Assembly: GCA_019633425.1 (NCBI GenBank) | Contig: WSUB01000370.1 | Span: 1-16,280, forward strand | Reading direction: 5' to 3' | DNA length: 16,280 bases | From: Tulasnella sp. 424 | Lineage: Eukaryota > Basidiomycota > Agaricomycetes > Cantharellales > Tulasnellaceae | Shown: piece after piece, positions 8,907 through 16,280 of the stretch | Position numbering within the stretch: position 1 is the stretch's first letter | Layout: every line of letters begins with the position of its first letter | Translations under genes and position numbers: made by a program | The notes under the pieces: model-generated | Told to the model about the DNA's origin: nothing | The model's database searches: none | What the model saw: the letters and a program-made list of their open reading frames with translations, nothing else

Positions 8907-8911
8907 CTGAC
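8907..8911. repeat. Target site duplication, right copy (CTGAC)
   Basis: Perfect copy of 2678-2682, marking the right integration junction. Confidence 0.95.
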
Positions 8912-9319
8912 CAATTCGATCCCGTTTCAAGATGTCCCGGCGGACGCCGTTGTTGTCGACCGCGTCATCAAAGGAGATCTTCCGTCCATTGATGAACACA
9001 GTCGCGTGTCATTGTTTAAGGAGCTTCGCACCCTGTTGACAAAGTGTTGGAACAGCAACCCTAGCAAAAGACCTACGGCTGAAGCCTATCTACACGCCGT
9101 GAGTGATATGGTGAGGCTGGTTTATGGTGTGTGAGCCGCAGCTGACCCATTATGATATAGCCAATGGCCGTTCCAGACCAAACAGAATCCTTCTTCACAT
9201 CCTCTCCTGCAGTGCTAATGTGGCGGGGAAGGAGAGCGCTGACGTCTGGTGACCTTGCCATGGCGTTTGTCTGCTTCACCGAGGCTCATCAGATTTATAC
9301 AAGGATTGACGACCAGACA

Positions 9320-9919
9320 GGCAGAGCCTCCGCTGTGTTGGTCCTCGCCGACGTGCATCGGCTTCGAAACGAGTACAGCGAGGCCATCGCGCTCTACTCC
9401 GAGGCCCTCCAAATCCATACCGACAACCGCAACAGGCAAGGTAGAGCCGACGCTCTTTGGGGTCTCGCTGCGGTGCGTTGGGCTCAGAACGGGTACAGGG
9501 AGGCCATCGCGCTCTACTCCAAGACCTTCCAACTCCATCTCGACAACGGCAACAGACAAAGCAGAGCCGACACGCTGTGGGGTCTCGCCTCTGTGCAGCG
9601 GATGCGAAAAGAGTACAGTGAGGCCATTGCGCTCTACTCCGAGGTCCTGCAAATCCGTACGGACATTGGCGACTGGCAAGGCAGAGCCCCGGCTCTGTGG
9701 GGTCTTGCTGAGGTGCATAGTCTCCGTGATGAGTCCAGCGAGGCCATCGCTCTCTACTCCCAGTCCTTGCAAATCTGTATCGACATCGACGACAAGCAAG
9801 GCCGAGCCTCCGCTCTGAAGGGTCTCGCCGACATTCATCACCACGAGGGTCGTCACGATGATGCGACATCTCTGTATGAGCAAGCTGCTGAAATATATGA
9901 ACAATGTGGAAACGGTGAT
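9320..9919 (+). repeat. Five 120-bp tandem repeats encoding 40-residue TPR units
   Basis: Units start at 9320, 9440, 9560, 9680 and 9800. They follow the pattern GRA.ALWGLA.V....EYSEAIALYSE.LQI.TDI.D.Q. A divergent TPR precedes them (about residues 16-52 after ATG 9164). The DNA copies are clearly similar, which suggests expansion by unequal exchange. The 40-residue period, longer than the canonical 34, matches the kinesin-light-chain-like TPR variant. Confidence 0.88.
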
Positions 9920-9994
9920 GCAGCAGCTTATGCGTTCAAGAAAGCGGCCGATATCCGCCAAGGACTCGAGTTTGTTGAAGTCTCTCCCGGATAA

Positions 9995-10240
9995 CCGCGA
10001 GTGAGGAGGGTCTTGCCACTAGTCGTCATGTGACAATGCTATGTAAATCATAATCCTACGTGTTCTGTTGACCAATGAATTTATTGTTTCTTGGAATCTC
10101 AAGACTATCGCTTCAAATGTTTCACTCTCCTTGCCCGCGTAGCCTCCTCCTGCTGTTTGTTGAATGCACAGCTTTCACAATGCCTCAGCAGGCGAGCCTC
10201 ATGATCAACTGGTGGCCCGGGAGAGTTTTGTCCGGGTGTA
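9995..10240 (+). repeat. 3' flank of the TPR gene, copy A of a duplicated segment
   Basis: The sequence after the stop at 9994 aligns with 10889-11150. Shared landmarks are GTTCTGTTGA / GCTCTGTTGA, GAATTTATTGTTT, TCAAGACTAT and CCTTGCCCGCGTA. The similarity shows that the duplication included the 3' untranslated region. Open frames here are chance. Confidence 0.75.
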
Positions 10241-10264
10241 TTTGGGACAGCGCTTTTGGTAAGT

Positions 10265-10888
10265 GCGGTGATCGACGCACTACTCTGAGGCCCTGAAAAT
10301 CGGTATCGAGGCCGGTGACAGAACAGGCCAAGCCTCCGCTCTATCAAGTTTCGCTGAAGTGTATCACCTTCGAAGGGAACATAGCGAGGCCATTAAGCTC
10401 TACTCCGAGGCGCTGCAAATCCGTCCCGACAATAACGACAGAATAGGCCAAGCCCTCGCTTTGTGGTACCTTGCCGAAGTGCACCGAGCTCAACAGGAGT
10501 AAAGCGAGACCATCACACTCTACCCTGAAGCCCTGCAAATTTATGCTGGCATTCGTGATAGGGAAGTCAGAGCAAACGCTCTGGGGGGCCTGGCTGAGGT
10601 GTATCGGCTTCGGAACCGAATACAGAGGCCATCGCGCTCTACTCCGGGGACCGGCAAATCCGTACCGACATCGACGACAGGCAAAGCGGAGACTACGCCC
10701 TGTGGGGTCTCGCTGAAGTGCATCGCCATCAGGATCACGACGATGATGCGACATCTCTATATGAACAAGCCGCTAGATTATTACAACAATCCGGAAACGG
10801 TGATGGAGCAGCTTATGCGTTCAAGAAAGCTTCCGATCCCCCCAACGACTCGAGCTTGTTGAAGCAGCGTGAGGTCTCTCCCGGATAG
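10265..10888 (+). pseudogene. Decayed tandem copy of the TPR domain
   Basis: About four to five TPR units align with the intact array, from SEALKIG (10284) to the same C-terminal ending VSPG and stop (TAG 10886-10888). It is broken by an in-frame TAA at 10500-10502 and by a one-base loss between 10625 and 10626. There the intact copies read TACAGCGAGGCC and this copy reads TACAGAGGCC. Its left end is ragged around 10265-10283. No kinase portion precedes it. It lies about 0.9 kb downstream of the equivalent part of the first copy and is best read as a partial tandem duplication that then decayed. Confidence 0.85.
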
Positions 10889-11150
10889 TCGAGAGTCAAG
10901 AGTTTTCTTAGCGCTAATCGTTATGTGATAATGCGATGTACAAGTCGTAATGCTACGTGCTCTGTTGATGGAAGAATTTATTGTTTTATCGAAGGTCAAG
11001 ACTATTGCTCCCGATCTTTCAGTTTCCTTGCCCGCGTATAGATCCTCGCCCCATTCGTTGAATGCATGCCTTTAGCGATGGATCGGCAGACAAGCCGTAA
11101 GTGTGCGCGCAAACCTGGCCAGCAACGTCGTCTCCGTCGTAGTTGGGTGC
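10889..11150 (+). repeat. 3' flank of the TPR pseudogene, copy B of a duplicated segment
   Basis: This is the diverged partner of 9995-10240 at an offset of roughly 895-900 bp. By eye, identity is around three quarters in the first 130 bp and fades after TTGAATGCA. The divergence suggests the duplication is much older than the retrotransposon, whose LTRs are identical. Confidence 0.75.
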
Positions 11151-11283
11151 TTACAAGGGTTATTCCCGTGGTTGCAATGGGCAATGGTGGGTCTCTCGGA
11201 TATATGGGCTGAAAGGGAAGCGTGGTTTGGGCTGACCACAGGGAATGTGACTGATGCGTGACAACTCGGAGCTCACCGGATGA

Positions 11284-12168
11284 AAAAAAGAGACCAAATC
11301 TCGTCTCCTCTTTGCCAACTATCAAGGACTTCCTAACCTCTGCTCACGCTCTACGCGATCTCCAGCTAGCCCCGGCGCTGCCTCCAAATCTACTACAAAA
11401 CGCAAGTCCGACACCTCGACTGGTGCCGACGATGACGACGACGACGCCCAACCTCGAAGCCTGCCACAATAAAACACCGATTATCCAAAGCCAAGCCCGT
11501 AGCTAATCCACACGCACAAGCCAAGCAGCTCGTTCAGGCCATTATCACCAAACCAAACGGGTTCGCCGTTCCTTCAGACCAGGCTGCAATGCGAGTTCAG
11601 TTCGTCCTCATCGCTCAATACGCGCCTGCTTTGTCCGCAGGCGAAGCTGCCGGTGCCGAGGGCACCAGGATCGTCAAAGCCATGCCTAAGGACGAGCTCG
11701 AAGCTGCCGCAGCCAAGTTGGCAAAGGCGGCGTTGAGCCAAATTAAGAAGCAGATGGTCGTAAGTGCTCGCTCTATTGCAGTGACGCGCGCTCACCTGAT
11801 GATGGCGTCCTGACCGTCTATGCTCTCCATGTGGTGGAAGCCGAGCTGCAAAGATGACTCTGCTAAGCGGATGTACCAGGGCGTCGCACCAGATCTGGGT
11901 ACATACTTACTCCCTCTAAGCTGACGCGCCGACTGACCACCTTCACGCGTCGCAACCAGCGATCTTCCAATGCTTCATGCAACTGCCTGAACCTCCCAAA
12001 TACAAGGCTACCAAGATAACTCTCGAACAGCTGTACGACATCCTTGACACGAATTACATCGAGACTTCCATCCGCTAACGGGAGCCTTCGCATCATTTCG
12101 CCGAACATCAACGTCAAGTGGAACAAGGAGTCTGGAGAGTTTAGCCCCTCTGGCACTTACGGCTTGTA
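11284..12168 (+). pseudogene. Degenerate spliced gene, family not recognised
   Basis: Coding-like pieces occur in order on the plus strand but in shifting frames. A Ser/Lys/Asp-rich segment (KSTTKRKSDTSTGADDDDDD, ending in a GAC repeat near 11430-11448) comes first. Next is an Ala-rich helical piece (QAIITKPNGF, MRVQFVLIAQYAPALSAGEA, then ELEAAAAKLAKAALSQIKKQ, to about 11756). Then come DDGVLTVYALHVVEAELQ and DDSAKRMYQGVAPDL (to 11898), an intron at 11899-11959 (61 nt, GTACAT..CAG), AIFQCFMQLPEPPKY..ITLEQLYDIL, and finally RIISPNINVKWNKESGEF to TAA at 12166-12168. Frame breaks fall near the GAC repeat, near 11760-11785 (a GTAAGT..GCAG stretch of only 22 nt), near 11850 and at 12077. The good splice site and protein-like composition argue for a real ancestor. 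I cannot name the product. Confidence 0.5.
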
Positions 12169-12698
12169 ACTTATTTTCTATTTTCCCCTGTTTCAATCAT
12201 TTCCTTTTCCGTTCGGAACCTTTACATCACTTTCTGTGAGTCTTGGGATTCAAGGGGGACATTACGTACGTCAAAATCTCAATTTAGACCGAATTGGCCC
12301 TCTTGCACGCCCCGCACCCCTCGGAAATGACCTGTTACAACTCCCAAGGGTGTCAGGGTTCCCACCTATAGGATCGTCACTTCATGCGATGTGATCCTGT
12401 CGCCGTCAGGGACCTCATATTGCCCCAGACCGGCGTGTCTTCGTTGTCGTCGTCGCCGTCGCCAGTGGTGAGAGTGCACCGCAAGACGAACATTCACTTG
12501 CTTGGCTCGCGGTTTCGACCCATGCTAAATACTAATCTGTATAGACGGCATCAATACAATATTTTTTTTGAATATTCTATTAGCGCTGGAGAGTGCGTTA
12601 GGGACGTGCGCCCTAACGACGGCGACCGGTCCCAGCGCGATGACCGCGTAAAATATAGATACTCATGACGGACACTAATAACGAATGAGTGTATGCAT
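12169..12698. other. Gene-free stretch between two pseudogenes
   Basis: No convincing coding region. The plus-strand frame 12384-12668 includes a GTC/GTCGCC-rich run and matches nothing I know. A T8 run near 12561 and a nested inverted repeat at 12582-12637 are the main structures. Confidence 0.4.
12582..12637. repeat. Nested inverted repeat (possible cruciform or small mobile-element relic)
   Basis: An inner stem CGTTAGGG (12595-12602) pairs with CCCTAACG (12610-12617) around a 7-nt loop. An outer stem GCGCTGG (12582-12588) pairs with CCAGCGC (12631-12637). It sits about 60 bp beyond the point where the minus-strand hexokinase homology stops. It could be a miniature element end or a hairpin; no target duplication is obvious. 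Confidence 0.5.
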
Positions 12699-12980
12699 TA
12701 GAGCAAGATAGTCACCTGTCTCCTGTCCCGTTGGCCATCCAAAGACGAAGGGGGGGGGGATCATGGGCTAATCACGCGCGTGACGTCAGGCGAACGACGG
12801 CCCACAGAAGCAACAACAACGACTAGGACGTACGGCTACTTGTCCATTCTTCTCCAGACCCCTCCTCAGAGCCTCGACAAAGGCGTCGACGATCGGCCGC
12901 ATTTTCTCCGGGGTGAGGGTGAAGAGCTTCTTGTATCTCTGGATTAGTTCATTTGTGATCGAGATGTCTTGCTTTGAAGA
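12699..12980 (-). pseudogene. Hexokinase N-terminal fragment
   Basis: Read on the minus strand, the upstream exon gives ELIQRYKKLFTLTPEKMRP, IVDAFVEALRRGLEKNGQVA and ends at 12834. An intron at 12833-12768 (66 nt, GTACGT..TAG) joins in phase to PMIPPP and FVFGWPTGQETGDYLAL, ending at about 12699. This is the start of fungal hexokinase, where GLEK.GQVVPMIPTFVFGWPTGQE.GD(Y/F)LALDLGGTNLRV is expected. The sequence leaves the family directly before DLGGTN, the phosphate-binding loop, and meets a stop at about 12662-12660. A run of ten C on this strand (12759-12750) has turned the usual PMIPTF into PMIPPPF. No in-frame ATG start is evident upstream. Hexokinase phosphorylates glucose at the entry to glycolysis; this piece lacks the catalytic domain and cannot work. 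Confidence 0.75.
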
Positions 12981-14047
12981 ATCCTCAACGGTGCTTTGTG
13001 CGTTATCGAGAGCATGATGTCGGTGACAATAGTGAGAGACTAGAGAGGAGTGCGAGGGGAATGCAGTGTCGCTGGGGATGAGCCGAGCCAGGGAGAGGGC
13101 GGGAGTGCTTTTGAGACGGACTGAGGAATTGTGTGGGGCACCAGGCACGCAAACTAATCCCGATCGTCGGGTAACTTGCTGATTCCGGGTTGAGAAATCT
13201 GTGCAGCCTAATCGTCGACCACTCTAACCTGCTAAAGGCTTTTACGCCCGCTTGACCAAGTCGCGAACAACTTTTCAGAATCAGTTGGGACTTAAAGGAT
13301 TCGCGTGGTGACTGGAAAACGCCTCAACCGCTCGATTGGGATGAATGTGCAGAGATCTACCCACCACAGGCGAAGAAGAAATAGACTGAGATGTACCGTG
13401 AGCTTAGATTGGGAGTTGATAGCAAAGGAAGGCGGGCCGGGAGAAGCATTCTTGCTCGCAACCGCGTTCTGGGAATTGGAGGGGAGGGTGAGGATCGGGG
13501 AGGCAATCCAGAAGGGAGATACCTACTTGTCTACTCTTGTCGACTCTTGTCTTCTCCTCTTGTCTACTCCTCTTGTCTACTTGGGTAACCATCAGAATCT
13601 CCACTCACTTCCATAAACCAACCCCTAAGAATCTCTCAATACCTGTGGCATGCTCTTCAGGCTCAGAATGCTGTGAACGCTTTGGCTTGGCTCGGGGCGC
13701 TAACTTTTGTGAACTTGGAGTGTCATATCAAGATTGAGACCCGAAGACGATCATAGGCTAAGTAGTTCAGCTGTATCTGATACACATTGCCTGGGTGCTG
13801 AAAGGGAGACAAACTGCCTGGATATGGCGAGAGGTGGCTATGGGTGGTCGTGCACGCGAGGCTGTTTGTTCGCGCAGCCGCCCAAATGTCAGTCTGGACC
13901 TTGACAGCTCTTGATCCTCGTCTCTACTACTTCTTGCTTCGCCAACTCCTCTACCAAGCTTCTCTTGCACTCTTTTCGTTCACTTCTGTCTTCCAGCAAA
14001 GGTCGAATCCCCCTCTTTTCGTTTCAAGCACCTAAATTTCAATCTAG
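12981..14047. other. No gene recognised; low-complexity repeat and possible 5' leader of the GH5 gene
   Basis: The minus-strand frame upstream of the hexokinase fragment (to 13148) is open but unlike any known N-terminus. A degenerate tandem repeat built on CTTGTCTACT (about five units) lies at 13526-13581. Toward 13880-14047 a plus-strand frame from ATG 13886 (MSVWTLTALD) runs to 14007. It could be joined through a weak GTCGAA..TCTAG intron (about 14001-14047) to the GH5 frame with correct phase, giving a possible first exon. This is unproven. Confidence 0.35.
13526..13581. repeat. Degenerate CTTGTCTACT tandem repeat
   Basis: About five units of CTTGTC followed by TACT, GACT, TTCTCCT, TACTCCT and TACT make a pyrimidine-rich minisatellite. 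It lies in non-coding sequence upstream of the GH5 gene. Confidence 0.7.
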
Positions 14048-16280
14048 ACGGCGTCCAACGACGGAAGCCGCTGGCGTTCACCCATCCTCGTTACCATCCT
14101 TCGAACCAGGTTCAACGCGCTCATCAGCGCACGACTGGACAAAAGACGCCGTAGGAGGCAACATCCGCATTCACGGGCGTCATTTTATTGATGCCTGGGG
14201 CCGAGTCTGCGCGTTGAGAGGTGTCAACCTCTCGGGGTGTAGTAAGATGTGCGTAATATCACGGGGATTTCGAAGTAACATATTCGAGCTGACACGAACT
14301 TTGAAGGCCAGTGAACCATGATCCAGAAACCTGGCTACACGATCACAGAAACGTTACTTTCGTTGGACGGCCGTTTCCTCTCGAACAGGCTCATGAGTAT
14401 CTTGCCAGGTGCGTTTGGAAATTCAGAGCCCGCCCCGCGGCGCGAATGTGGAACGAAATTAACGAGACTTCTTCCTCGTAGGTTGCGACGATGGGGCCTT
14501 ACATTCATTCGGTTTATGGTTACTTGGGAGGCGTTGGAGCACGCTGGACCGTACGTTTGTCGTTTCTCGCTCCCTCAATAAGGAGGATGTCCTGACCCGA
14601 TGAGCCGTATTTTCACATAGCGGCCAATACGACACCGAATACTTAACCTACCTTCGCGCGATCCTCTCACTCCTTCCTCAATTCGGCATGACGGCTTTCG
14701 TCTCGATGCACCAAGACGTCTGGTCTCGTTTCTCCGGCGGGTCCGGCGCACCGGCATGGACATTAGAGCTCGCCGGTTTCGACCTCACCGCTCTCGAGGA
14801 AACCGGCGCTGCTTACATCGGGGGCGTCAAAGTACCCGGAGTGGAAGTCGATCGAGGAAGGTGGCCTACGGGGTATCAGAAATTAGCGTGTAGCACCATG
14901 AATACGCTGTTTTGGGCCGGGGAGACGTTCGCTCCGAAAGTCCTTGTGGATAGGAATGGAGAGAAGGTAAACGTGCAGACGTTCTTGCAGGATGCGTTTT
15001 TGGATTGCTATGATCGGCTTGTGACGGGGGTTGAAAGGGGTGGAGGGGATCGTTGGATTTGAGGTCAGCCTGCTTTCCCCCCGTCTTCTTTTCTGTTACT
15101 GGAGGGATTTGCTGATCCTACTCCGATAATTGAATTTGCTAGATTCTGAACGAACCTCATGCCGGCTACATTGGCCTTCCGAGCATGCACGAATTCGACT
15201 ACAACACCGACCTCCACCTCAATGACATTCGTAAGTACCGCTACGATCGGCTTTCGTGCAAAACGATGTCACTTAACTTCTCGCTCTAGCATCGGCGCTC
15301 CAGTCTTTCATGCTCGGTGCCGGCTATCCAACGCTCGTCCCTCACTGGACACGCTCATTCCCCATGCCTACCCGCCTTACTTCTCGAAACATGCGAAACA
15401 TCAAAGGACGGAAGGTCAGTCGCTCGTGACCGGAAGCGCAACTTGCCTTCGGCTTTGTTTCCCCCGAGGGCTGACTCGTAGACGTACTTATTCAGGTTTG
15501 GCGAGAAGATGGTCCAACAGGTGGTCAATGCATCTGGGAGTCGCATGGCGTTTGGGGATACGACAATGTTAAGAAGGAAGGTGTGGTATTGAAGGAGACG
15601 TATTTTACTCGCAGGCCGAGTGATGGAGGGCCAGTGCGTAATCCTCCGCTCACTTCGAAGAGGGAGAAATCGTATTGAATGCGGCTGGTCGCACTTTGAT
15701 AGGTCAACTGGTACACAGACTGCTGGTACCCATTTGTCATGCGGTGGGCTCAACGTGTTCGAAGTATTGCTGGGGAAGACAAGATTGTATTCGCCGAGGG
15801 TATTCCAAATGAGGTAAGTCTTCAATGGTTGTTCCATAGCTTGGGATACCAAATCTGACGGACCTTGATGACCCACTCTAGTTTTGTCCTCGTTCTTGGA
15901 CCCCGGACAAGCGTCCTGCGAATATGGTCTTTGCTCCACACTGGTAAGAACCGGGATCTCAGCGCTATATACCGCCTGGTCCACTGACATCTTATGACCA
16001 GGTACGACCTCAATGCACTCTTTGCAAAGGCGTTCAGTCGCCTTTCAATCAATGTTCAAGGGTTATCTCGAGTAAGTGTCTTTCGCACTACTTCAGAATA
16101 CTCGTCTCTAGATGCTGACGCTGTGCCTCGCACCTAGGGTCTCCCAGTATGGAAAGCGTTTTATTGGGGACACAAGTCTGCCCGAGAGAATTACGCACTC
16201 CAGCTCAAAAACATAGTCGAAGAAGGGTACAAGTCCCTTGGAGAGAACCCTGTACTGATCGGCGAAACCGGTATACCGAT
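14048..16280 (+). CDS. Glycoside hydrolase family 5, steryl-glucosidase/glucocerebrosidase-like (EGCrP type), 3'-truncated by the window
   Basis: The best gene model has exons 14048-14241, 14312-14408, 14482-14550, 14621-15063, 15143-15230, 15290-15414, 15496-15633, 15703-15813, 15882-15943, 16002-16071 and 16138 to the edge. All introns are 58-81 nt with GT..AG. In order it reads IHGRHFIDAWGRVCALRGVN, NVTFVGRPFPLEQAHEYLAR, LRRWGLTFIRFMVTWEALEH, YDTEYLTYL, AFVSMHQDVWSRFSGGSGAP, FDLTALEETGAAYIGG, KVNVQTFLQDAFLDCYDRLV, LNEPH (acid/base Glu codon 15152-15154), GLPSMHEFDYNTDLHLNDIP, KIVFAEGIPNE, MVFAPHWYDLNALFAKAF and VLIGETGIP (nucleophile Glu 16264-16266). Fungal members split ergosteryl-beta-glucoside or glucosylceramide; which one applies here is not decidable from the sequence. 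There is one apparent frame break: exon 4 runs to a TGA at 15060-15062, while IVGFE before the donor at 15064 lies in another frame. One extra G in the G-runs of 15027-15047 would explain it. No ATG exists in the first-exon frame, so the start lies upstream. Confidence 0.88.

Larger units (their letters stand above)
8907..9994 (+). pseudogene. Protein kinase-TPR gene, 3' part (C-lobe end plus TPR domain)
   Basis: This is the continuation of the exon broken at 2682. From codon ACC at 8910-8912 it reads NSIPFQD, then a C-lobe with VIKGDLPSI, LLTKCWNSNPSKRPTAEAYL (subdomain XI, with the conserved Arg of the RP pair) to HAVSDM at 9110. An intron at 9111-9160 (50 nt, GTGAGG..TAG) keeps phase and joins to PMAVPDQTES, as expected for this family, and then to six TPR units. 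Without splicing, the frame ends at a TGA at 9132. TPR arrays bind protein partners, so the old protein was probably a signalling or scaffold kinase. The TPR part (ATG 9164 to TAA 9992-9994, 276 codons) is still fully open and could be made alone from a downstream start or from LTR readthrough. It is scored as a pseudogene because the kinase is interrupted. Confidence 0.8.

Noticed and set aside
9215..9961. Long open frames on the minus strand (248 and 197 codons) and in a second plus frame (9249-9818) over the TPR array
   Set aside because: A 120-bp repeat unit, a multiple of three, keeps any stop-free frame open through all copies. The proteins have no known features, whereas the plus-strand frame from 9164 gives textbook TPRs.
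12400..12560. Possible next hexokinase exon on the minus strand (VNVRLAV..QYEVPDGD, loosely like TNLRV..QKYxVPD)
   Set aside because: DLGGT is absent, the spacing is wrong, an Arg run interrupts and no splice sites connect it to the fragment at 12699.
12595..12617. TTAGGG and CCCTAA in the hairpin as telomeric repeats
   Set aside because: There is only one unit on each side; it is explained by the inverted repeat itself.
1..16280. tRNA or rRNA genes and CRISPR arrays
   Set aside because: No cloverleaf-like A/B-box pairs, rRNA signatures or spaced identical repeats were seen. The tRNA-like 17 nt at 2827 is only the primer-binding site complement.

Overview
The window comes from a filamentous basidiomycete nuclear genome. 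It has many short introns of about 50-80 nt with GT..AG borders, an expanded-family protein kinase joined to a TPR array, a multi-exon GH5 steryl-glucosidase/glucocerebrosidase-like gene and a Ty1/copia element. The kinase-TPR architecture resembles families abundant in Agaricomycetes, especially Cantharellales such as Tulasnella. That placement is inference from remembered family style, not a database result.

Layout. 1-1633: no convincing gene. 1634-2682 and 8907-9994: the two halves of one host gene (serine/threonine-kinase-like domain, then six TPRs). It is split in an exon by a complete copia retrotransposon at 2683-8906. The element has two identical 144-bp LTRs, a CTGAC target duplication, a primer-binding site matching the anticodon arm of initiator tRNA-Met, a 1.2-kb leader without a single ATG, an uninterrupted 1566-residue Gag-Pol and a polypurine tract. 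Both ends of the broken exon can be read across the insertion, so the old gene structure is clear from subdomain V onward; its 5' end is not.

10265-11150 is a decayed tandem copy of the TPR end of that gene plus its 3' flank (offset about 0.9 kb). 11284-12168 holds a degenerate spliced gene of unknown family. 12582-12637 is a nested inverted repeat. On the minus strand, 12980-12699 is the N-terminal fragment of a hexokinase gene with one clear intron, ending abruptly. 14048-16280 is a GH5 gene (ergosteryl-beta-glucosidase/EGCrP type) with ten internal introns. It carries one apparent single-base frameshift and runs off the right edge just after its catalytic nucleophile.

Overall this is an accessory, decaying, repeat-rich stretch next to one conserved metabolic gene. 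The most unusual signal is the complete absence of ATG from 1205 nt of retrotransposon leader. The only AUG between the LTR TATA box and the Gag-Pol start is the one forced by pairing to the tRNA anticodon.
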